Source: Deinococcus budaensis (GTDB taxonomy: Bacteria; Deinococcota; Deinococci; Deinococcales; Deinococcaceae). From it: a stretch of DNA of 64,000 bases. Location of the stretch: assembly GCF_014201885.1 (NCBI RefSeq), contig NZ_JACHFN010000004.1:124001-188000 (forward strand), read 5' to 3'. A model generated the notes under the pieces. That model searched no databases. It saw nothing but the letters and a program-made list of their open reading frames with translations, and was not told the DNA's origin. A program made the position numbers and the translations under genes. Shown here piece after piece: positions 58,044 through 64,000 of this stretch; position 1 is the first letter of the stretch; every line of letters starts with the position of its first letter.

Positions 58044-59003
58044 ATGCAAGCAGCGCGGTTTCATTCTTTTGGCGGTCCCGAGGTCCTGCGGCTGGACGAG
58101 GTCGCCTGGCCCTGGCCGCAGGGCGACGAGGTCCTGATCCGGGTCCACGCCAGCAGCGTGAACGGCACCGATCTGGGAATGCGGCGAGGTGACCTGCCCG
58201 GCTTCGTGGTGCGGCGGCCCTTTACCGTGGGCCTGGACGTGGCGGGCGAGGTGGTCGGGCTGGGGCCGGGAGTGACGGCGCTGGAATTGGGCGACCGGGT
58301 GTACTCGCTGCTGGGGCACGGCGGGGGCGGCGCGGCCGAGTACGTGAAGGTGCGGCAGGCGCGGGTGGCGCGCGCCCCGGTCAGCGTCTCCCCCGCCGAG
58401 GCGGCGGCGGTGCCGCTGGCGGGTCTGACCGCCTTGCAGGCGCTGCGGGCCGGGGCGGGGCTGCATCTGCGCCGGGGCGCGCGGGTCCTCGTGAACGGCG
58501 CGGCGGGCGGGATCGGGGCGTTCGGGGTACAGCTCGCGCGGCACTACGGGGCCAGCGTGACGGCCACCGCGCGCCCGGAAAAACACGACTTCGTGCGGGG
58601 TCTGGGGGCCGAGGAAGTGCTGGACCCCGCCGAACTGGACCCTGCCGAGCTGGACCTGGGCCGGGCCGCCGGGCGCTGGGACGTGATCTTCGACACGCCG
58701 CCCGCGCTCGACTTCGCGCGGGTGCGCGGGGCACTGGCGCCGGGTGGCGTGTTCGTCTCCACGCGGCCCTTTCCGACCAGCCCCGCGAGCGCCTGGGCCA
58801 CGCTGGGAGGTCCCGGCCCGCGCTTTTCCGGCGTGCAGACGAAGGAACGCGCGCAGGACCTCGCCCTGCTGGCCCGGCTGATCGACGGCGGCGCGCTGAG
58901 GGTGCCGCTCGACCGGACCTTTGCGCTGGCACAGATTGCCCAGGCGCACCGCTACGCCGAGGGGCGCGGTGTCCGGGGCAAGGTCGTGGTGACGCTGGAC
59001 TAA
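58044..59003 (+). CDS. Zinc-independent MDR oxidoreductase (quinone reductase-like)
   Basis: 319 residues of the medium-chain dehydrogenase superfamily. It opens like quinone oxidoreductases (ARFHSFGGPEVLRLDEV), has ASSVNGTDLGMRRGDLPG, GLDVAGEVVGLGPGVT and the nucleotide site VNGAAGGIGAFGVQLARHYG. No catalytic or structural zinc Cys cluster is present, so it reduces quinones or enals with NAD(P)H. A repeated DPAELDPAELD stretch occurs near residue 195. Its end overlaps the convergent gene's stop by 4 nt. Confidence 0.9.
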   Translation: MQAARFHSFGGPEVLRLDEVAWPWPQGDEVLIRVHASSVNGTDLGMRRGDLPGFVVRRPFTVGLDVAGEVVGLGPGVTALELGDRVYSLLGHGGGGAAEYVKVRQARVARAPVSVSPAEAAAVPLAGLTALQALRAGAGLHLRRGARVLVNGAAGGIGAFGVQLARHYGASVTATARPEKHDFVRGLGAEEVLDPAELDPAELDLGRAAGRWDVIFDTPPALDFARVRGALAPGGVFVSTRPFPTSPASAWATLGGPGPRFSGVQTKERAQDLALLARLIDGGALRVPLDRTFALAQIAQAHRYAEGRGVRGKVVVTLD

Positions 59004-59794
59004 CCCCGGCGCGGCCGGGTCCAGCGGGCACGCTGCTCCCGCGCGATCCGGGCGGCGGCGCTCCAGCAGGCGTCCTCCAGCGCGACCAGTTCGGCGGGCG
59101 CCGGGCCGGGGCGTGCAGGCCCCCGCTGCGGGCGGTAGGCGGCGGCTTCCAGCCGGGCGAGCAGCGGCGCGGCGCCCAGCGGAGCGCGGGCCTGGAGAAG
59201 CAAGGCCGCCGTCAGCACCTCGCGTTCACCGCTGGCCGAGGCGGCCCGCACCAGCGCCCCGTAGGCCCGCGACAGCTCCTGAAGGTCGGCCACGCCCGGC
59301 AGGTAGGCCCAGGGACCGAACTCGCCGGGCAGGGCCAGGAAGCCCGCGCCTTCCTCGCGGAAGACCGCTTCGAGCAGGGCAGCCGTGTCCCCTCCGTCTG
59401 GGACCCACCCTGGCCGGACCCGCCGCAGGTCAGGCGCGAGGTCCCGTTCCCCCGCCAGCCGGGCCGCCAGCGTCCGCGCGGCGGAGGGCACCGCCACGTC
59501 GTGCAGCTCGGCGAGGTGGGTCAGGCGCGCGTCGGCGGCCGCGCCCAGCTGCACCGCGCGCGGCCGCGTGACCCCCAGCAGGCCCCAGGCCACCCCGGCG
59601 AGGGCGGGCAGCTCCAGCGGCACACCCCGGCCGCGCAGGGCCGCGCCCAGGGCCGCCAGCGGGTCGGCCGCGCCGAAGGCGGCCTGCACGACCTCTTCGA
59701 GCGCCGCGCCGGGCAGCTCAGGCCGCGCGAGCACCTGACGCAGCCGCCCGGCGAACACGCTGGGCCGGGTCGGAGGCGGGTCGCCGGGGGTCAC
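59000..59794 (-). CDS. Hypothetical protein, leaderless
   Basis: 264 residues, Ala/Leu/Arg-rich and helical ([60 protein letters not shown]). No signal peptide, membrane helix or family that I recognise. GTG 59794 is supported by TACCCT exactly 7 nt upstream (59807-59802 on the minus strand). Divergent from the ABC exporter gene 105 bp away. The open frame continues upstream only as a shadow of that gene. Confidence 0.65.
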   Translation of the reverse strand: MTPGDPPPTRPSVFAGRLRQVLARPELPGAALEEVVQAAFGAADPLAALGAALRGRGVPLELPALAGVAWGLLGVTRPRAVQLGAAADARLTHLAELHDVAVPSAARTLAARLAGERDLAPDLRRVRPGWVPDGGDTAALLEAVFREEGAGFLALPGEFGPWAYLPGVADLQELSRAYGALVRAASASGEREVLTAALLLQARAPLGAAPLLARLEAAAYRPQRGPARPGPAPAELVALEDACWSAAARIAREQRARWTRPRRG

Positions 59795-59801
59795 GGCCCG
59801 C

Positions 59802-59807
59802 AGGGTA
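59802..59807 (-). promoter_or_regulatory. Leaderless -10 box of the hypothetical gene
   Basis: TACCCT on the minus strand ends 7 nt before GTG 59794. Confidence 0.5.
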
Positions 59808-59899
59808 ACGCCGGGCGCCGGGCACGGGGACGGGGACGGGGGCGAAGTGCGCGGCGCCCTACCTTCCGGCAGGCGGCAGAGCGCGACACTGGCGCCCAG

Positions 59900-61774
59900 A
59901 TGACCGCACCCGCCTCCCGCCCCCCGCTTTCCCCCGCAGGCGGTGAGCGCGCGCCCCTGGCCCTGCGCTCCGCCGACTTGCTGCGCACCCTGCGGCTGGT
60001 GTGGCAGGCCAGCCCGCGCCACAGCCTGACCTACGCCCTGACCACGCTGCTGGGCAGCGCCCTTCCGGCGGCCAACCTGTATGTCGGCAAGCTGCTGCTT
60101 GACGGGGTGGCGCGGGCGGCGGCGGCGGGCGTGAGCTACGCCGCGCTGCTCTCGCTGCTGGGCGTGCAGGTCGCGCTGGTCGTGGCGGGCAGCCTGATGT
60201 CCACCGTGCAGAACGCCTCGCAGCAGCTGCTGGGTGACAGCCTCCAGCACGCGGTCAGCCGCCGCATTCTGGACAAGGCCTCGGGCCTGAGCGTGGAGGC
60301 CTTCGAGAACGCCGAGACCTACGACAAGTTGCAGCAGGCCTACCGCGAGGTGGGATCGAGACCGCTGGGCGTGGCGACCCAGCTCGTGGGGCTGGCGGGG
60401 GCCGCCGTGACGCTGGTGTCGGTGGGCGCGCTGATGGCGCAGCTCGGGGCCTGGGTGCTGCCGCTGGTGCTGCTGGCGAGCCTGCCGGGCGTGTGGGTCA
60501 GCAACAAGTTCGGCGTGGAGAATTACCGGATGCTGCGCTGGCAGACCCACGACGCGCGGGTGCAGAACTACCTGGGCGGGCTGCTGACCTCGGACCAGTT
60601 GGTGAAAGAGGTGCGGCTCTTCGGCTTCGAACCTTACCTGCTGGGGCGCTGGCGCGAGTATTACCTGGGCTTCCGGCGGCAACTGGAGGACATCATCCGC
60701 CGCCGCTCGGCGTGGGGCTTCGGGGCGTCGCTGCTCTCGGCCCTGCTGATCGGGCTGGCGAGCGCCCTGATCCTGCGCCGCGCCGCCGCCGGGGAGATCA
60801 CGGTGGGCGACTTCGGCATCTTCGTGCTGGGCATCGCGCAGGTGCAGGGCACGGTCGCGGGACTGCTCAACGGCGTGAGCGGCATCTACCAGAACCTGCT
60901 GTACATGCGCAACCTCTTCGACTTTCTGGAACTGCCCGGCCGCGACCTGGACGCGGGCGAGGAGTGGCGCGGAAGCATCGAGAGCATCGAGTTTCAGGCG
61001 GTGGGCTTCCGCTACCCCTTGACCGAGCGCGACGTGCTGCGCGGGGTGAGCTTCACGGTGCGGCGGGGTGAGGCGCTGGCGCTGGTGGGGGAAAACGGGG
61101 CGGGCAAGACCACGGTCGTGAAGCTGCTGACCCGGCTCTTCGAGCCGACCTCGGGGCGCATCCTGCTCAACGGGCAGGACGCCGCGCGCTTCAGCCCCCG
61201 CAGCGTGCAGCGCGAGATGAGCATCATCTTTCAGGACTTCGGGCAGTACCAGATGAGCGCGCGCGAGAACGTGGCGATCGCCGAGGTGGGCCGCCTGGGT
61301 GACGCCGCCGGGGTGGGGCGGGCGGTGGAGCAGGCCGGGGCTGCCTACGTGGACGACCTTCCCCAGGGCCTCGACACGCCGCTGGGGCGGCTCTTTCAGG
61401 GGGGACGGCAGCTCTCGGGCGGGCAGTGGCAGCGGCTGGCGCTGGCGCGGCTGTACTTCCGGGACGCCTCGGTGCTGGTGTTCGACGAGCCGACGGCGGC
61501 CCTCGACGCCCGCGCCGAGTTCGAGACGGTCGCGGCGCTGCGGGAGCAGGCCGCCGGGCGCATCACCCTCTTGATCTCGCACCGCTTCTCCACCGTGCGG
61601 CTGGCCGAGCAGATCATCCTGCTGGACGGCGGCGTGGTGCGGGAGGCGGGCAGCCACCCGGACTTGATCGCGCTGGGCGGGCAGTACGCGGCGCTCTACG
61701 CCCTTCAGGCGCGTGGCTACGCCAGCGGGGAGACGGCCGACGCTCCCGCCGACCCCCTGCCGCAGACCCGCTAG
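59900..61774 (+). CDS. ABC transporter, fused membrane and ATPase domains (exporter)
   Basis: 624 residues, half-transporter type. Six-helix membrane domain at about 25-330, then ATPase with Walker A GENGAGKTTVVK (near 397), signature LSGGQWQRLALAR (near 505), Walker B VLVFDEPTAALD (near 530) and H-loop LLISHRFSTVR. It should form a homodimer exporting a lipid, peptide or drug; the substrate is unknown. No ribosome site of note at ATG 59900. Confidence 0.9.
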   Translation: MTAPASRPPLSPAGGERAPLALRSADLLRTLRLVWQASPRHSLTYALTTLLGSALPAANLYVGKLLLDGVARAAAAGVSYAALLSLLGVQVALVVAGSLMSTVQNASQQLLGDSLQHAVSRRILDKASGLSVEAFENAETYDKLQQAYREVGSRPLGVATQLVGLAGAAVTLVSVGALMAQLGAWVLPLVLLASLPGVWVSNKFGVENYRMLRWQTHDARVQNYLGGLLTSDQLVKEVRLFGFEPYLLGRWREYYLGFRRQLEDIIRRRSAWGFGASLLSALLIGLASALILRRAAAGEITVGDFGIFVLGIAQVQGTVAGLLNGVSGIYQNLLYMRNLFDFLELPGRDLDAGEEWRGSIESIEFQAVGFRYPLTERDVLRGVSFTVRRGEALALVGENGAGKTTVVKLLTRLFEPTSGRILLNGQDAARFSPRSVQREMSIIFQDFGQYQMSARENVAIAEVGRLGDAAGVGRAVEQAGAAYVDDLPQGLDTPLGRLFQGGRQLSGGQWQRLALARLYFRDASVLVFDEPTAALDARAEFETVAALREQAAGRITLLISHRFSTVRLAEQIILLDGGVVREAGSHPDLIALGGQYAALYALQARGYASGETADAPADPLPQTR

Positions 61775-61982
61775 CCCCAGAGGCGTGGGCCTCCGGCGTC
61801 CAGCGGCGGGGGGGGGGCCTGAACCCGGCTTCATCAAAATGAAGTGGGAAAGCGGCGGCGGCGCATTACAACCAGGGCAACGCCCAGCCACCCGGTATAG
61901 ACGGCGCCCGGCACACACGGCGCGGCGGGGAGCCGGGACTCCGGCAGCAAGACCCCGACTGCCCGACTGGAGGAGAAGAGAG

Positions 61983-63353
61983 ATGAAAGCCACGACGATG
62001 ATCCTGACGGCCCTGCTGCTGCTCACCGGCTGCCAGGAAAACTCGGCTGGGACTGGCTCGACCGGGACCAGCTCGGCCGGAACCAGTTCGGCGGGAAGCG
62101 GCACGGCCACGGAGACCTCCACGGGCACCTCTTCCACCGGGGCGGCGCAGCCGTCGGCCACCCCAGCCGGTTCGGCGGACTCCCAGACGGGGGCGGGCAG
62201 CGGGGCCACCTCGGCGCCGCCCGCGTCCTCCGGCTCAGGCACGGCGGCGGGCGGTGCCGGGACAACGGGCACCCAGGACCCGGACCGCCTGGCCTACGAC
62301 GAGAACACCATCTCGGTCGTGGAGAACAACCAGGAGGGCGTGGTGTTCGTCACCCGGCTGGATCAGGTGGGGAACGGTTCTCTGTTCAGCGAGTCGCCGC
62401 TGGCCCCGCAGCCGTCCCCGGCCCCGGGCGGCGCCGAGGTGGTGACGGGCAGCGGCTCGGGCTTCCTGATCGACGCCCAGGGCGACATCCTGACCAACTA
62501 CCACGTGATTCAGGACGCCGCCAACGTGCGGGTCCGGCTGCACGGCAACGAACGCGAGTACGAGGCCCGGGTGGTGGGCACCGCCCCGGACTACGACCTG
62601 GCCCTGCTGCGCGCCGAGGGGCTGCCCTCAGGCCTGACGCCCATGCGTCTGGGAGACAGCGACTCGCTGCGGGTGGGCGAAAAGGCCATCGCGATGGGCG
62701 CCCCCTTCGGGCTGGAGTTCACGGTCACGCAGGGCATCGTCTCGGCCCTCGAGCGGGTGATTCCCACCGGGGTCAACTACATCCCGCAAAACTCGATCCA
62801 GACCGACGCCGCGATCAACCCGGGCAACTCGGGCGGTCCCCTCGTGAACAGCCGGGGCGAGGTGATCGGCGTGAACACCCAGATTCTCTCGCCCGCCGGG
62901 GCCGCGACCGGGGTCGGGCAGAATGCCGGCGTGGGCTTTGCCATTCCGATCAACGTCGCCAAGAGCCTGCTGCCGCGCCTGCGGGCGGGCGAGGACATCA
63001 GCGTGCCGCGCATCGGGGTGGTGACCCTGAACCTGCAAGCCCTGACGCCCTCGGCCCGCGAGGCCCTGGACCTGCCCGACAGCGGCGTGCTGGTCCAGTC
63101 GGTCGAGCCGGGATCGCCCGCCGCCCAGGCCGGACTGCGCGGCGGCCAGCGCAGCCAGCAGTTTCCCGACGGCACCATCCGGCTGGGCGGCGACGTGATC
63201 ACCGAGATCGACGGCGAGGCGGTCGATTCGGTGCAGGACCTGCAAAGCGTGCTGATCGGCAAGGAACCGGGGGATCAGGTCACCCTCAACGTCGAGCGCG
63301 GCGGCCAGGAGGTCGAGCGCGAACTGACCCTCACGCCGCCCGCCGGACGCTGA
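61983..63353 (+). CDS. HtrA/DegP-like serine protease lipoprotein with one PDZ domain
   Basis: 456 residues; GGAGGAG precedes ATG. Lipobox LLLLTGC (Cys19), then about 80 residues of Ser/Thr/Gly/Ala-rich linker. The trypsin-like domain has the triad His174 (TNYHVIQ), Asp205 (DYDLALL), Ser283 (GNSGGPL). One PDZ domain follows (GVLVQSVEPGSPAAQAGLRG, DVITEIDGEAV). It is anchored in the envelope, where it should degrade misfolded proteins. Monocistronic, ending at a strong hairpin. Confidence 0.93.
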   Translation: MKATTMILTALLLLTGCQENSAGTGSTGTSSAGTSSAGSGTATETSTGTSSTGAAQPSATPAGSADSQTGAGSGATSAPPASSGSGTAAGGAGTTGTQDPDRLAYDENTISVVENNQEGVVFVTRLDQVGNGSLFSESPLAPQPSPAPGGAEVVTGSGSGFLIDAQGDILTNYHVIQDAANVRVRLHGNEREYEARVVGTAPDYDLALLRAEGLPSGLTPMRLGDSDSLRVGEKAIAMGAPFGLEFTVTQGIVSALERVIPTGVNYIPQNSIQTDAAINPGNSGGPLVNSRGEVIGVNTQILSPAGAATGVGQNAGVGFAIPINVAKSLLPRLRAGEDISVPRIGVVTLNLQALTPSAREALDLPDSGVLVQSVEPGSPAAQAGLRGGQRSQQFPDGTIRLGGDVITEIDGEAVDSVQDLQSVLIGKEPGDQVTLNVERGGQEVERELTLTPPAGR

Positions 63354-63401
63354 GACTGGCCGGAACGCTGGCAGCGGCCCCGGCGTCCCTGGGCCAGGAA
63401 C

Positions 63402-63428
63402 CCCGTGGCAGCACTTGTCTGCCACGGG
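63402..63428. terminator. Hairpin between convergent genes
   Basis: CCCGTGGCAG and CTGCCACGGG form a perfect 10-bp stem with a 7-nt loop between the protease and EAL genes; probably bidirectional. Confidence 0.6.
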
Positions 63429-63442
63429 CCGGGCCACGCCCT

Positions 63443-64000
63443 TCAGGGAGAGGGCGCCTGCCGGGGCCACAGCCGGGCGGCAGCCTCGGCCACCCCGAGC
63501 GGTTGCGGCGCCGGGCGGCCCAGCAGGTACCCCTGGGCGTAGTCGCTGCCGAGCTGCCGGACCAGTTCCAGCTCCCCGGGCGTCTCGATGCCCTCGCTGA
63601 CCACCCGGATGCCCAGGTCGTGGGCGTAGCGGACCAGCGCCGTGATCAGCGGCACCCGGGGGTCGGCGCCGTGCAGGCCGCGCACCAGCGCGCGGTCGAG
63701 CTTCACGATGTCGGGCCGCAACTCGGAGAGGTAGGTCAGGCTGGTGTGCCCGGCGCCCAGGTCGTCGAGCGCCACCTGCGCGCCCTGGGCGCGGTAGCGC
63801 TCCAGAATCGAGCGCAGCAGCCTCAGGTCGGGGAAGGCCTCGCTTTCGGTCACCTCGAACAGCAGGCGCGAGAAGTCGGCCCCCACCTCCTGGCAGGTCT
63901 CGAAGGTGGTCCGCAGGCAGATGTCGGGGTTGTACACCACGCCCGGCGCAAAGTTGATGAACAGCACCTCGCCGGGCTGCAAGCGGGGGTAGACCTGACG
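63443..64000 (-). CDS. EAL-domain c-di-GMP phosphodiesterase, C-terminal part (5' partial)
   Basis: The last 185 residues of a protein that begins beyond the window. It retains the EAL domain motifs FINFAPG, FEVTESEAF, DDLGAGHTSLTYL, IVKLDRALVRG, VVSEGIET and YLLGRPAP. The NVSP-type Asn is represented by INF. The EAL signature itself lies outside, so activity cannot be judged fully. It could have N-terminal sensor or GGDEF domains. Confidence 0.9.
   Translation of the reverse strand, partial: RQVYPRLQPGEVLFINFAPGVVYNPDICLRTTFETCQEVGADFSRLLFEVTESEAFPDLRLLRSILERYRAQGAQVALDDLGAGHTSLTYLSELRPDIVKLDRALVRGLHGADPRVPLITALVRYAHDLGIRVVSEGIETPGELELVRQLGSDYAQGYLLGRPAPQPLGVAEAAARLWPRQAPSP

Noticed and set aside
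59795..62272. Upstream extension of the hypothetical gene to more than 1000 residues.
   Set aside because: It runs antisense through the ABC exporter gene; the leaderless start at 59794 explains the real gene.

Overview
The window looks like part of a Deinococcus chromosome or megaplasmid. It is very GC-rich, and it encodes PprA (47174-48055), the DNA-repair protein restricted to Deinococcus. Many genes also have a TANNNT -10 box only 6-7 nt before the start codon, the leaderless-promoter layout typical of this genus. No rRNA, tRNA, complete insertion sequence or prophage is visible. Two tyrosine recombinase-like genes, an HNH endonuclease and a CRISPR array without cas genes mark the accessory part.

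Layout, left half. 1-210: tail of rsgA. 290-2467: HelD-type helicase. 2584-7470: soluble sensor kinase, then a membrane GGDEF-EAL protein. 7621-9911: lipase-like hydrolase and a small membrane protein. 10070-11994: OmpR-type two-component pair. 12488-16174: unusual five-gene cluster around a seven-Asp-box beta-propeller whose C-terminal module recurs as a stand-alone 84-aa gene. 16348-16500: nickel-transporter remnant. 16588-25173: sugar regulon (GH1 glucosidase, MalG/MalF-type permeases, solute-binding protein, LacI regulator, divergent GH2 beta-glucuronidase). 25221-25547: frameshifted remnant of a large transcriptional regulator. 25601-27985: CBS protein, BTAD regulator, CBS protein. 28059-29216: HD-GYP protein. 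29248-33577: formate dehydrogenase operon (catalytic subunit, DUF1641 protein, FdhD).

Layout, right half. 34058-39924: complete, tightly overlapping ebo gene cluster (metabolite export/assembly). 40160-40600: cytochrome c. 40946-41890: DUF808 membrane protein. 41884-42828: tyrosine-recombinase homologue lacking its catalytic residues. 43309-45168: second GH2 glycosidase. 45278-46727: HNH endonuclease plus intact tyrosine recombinase, partly in low-GC DNA. 47174: pprA. 48378-50399: carbohydrate-binding beta-helix lipoprotein. 50488-55703: HTH regulator divergent from an oxidative operon (P450, hydrolase, Baeyer-Villiger-type monooxygenase, SDR). 55890-56675: CRISPR array. 56788-63353: small membrane protein, PAP2 phosphatase, zinc-independent MDR oxidoreductase, unknown leaderless gene, ABC exporter, HtrA-like lipoprotein protease. 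63443-64000: C-terminal part of an EAL protein.

Themes: (i) signalling by phosphorelay and c-di-GMP (GGDEF-EAL, HD-GYP, EAL); (ii) uptake and hydrolysis of glycosides under LacI-type control, with candidate operators visible; (iii) specialised metabolism (ebo, P450/BVMO); (iv) genome maintenance (PprA, HelD). Gene ends were chosen from Shine-Dalgarno sites or leaderless -10 boxes. Functional names rest on motifs recognised by eye, not on database searches.
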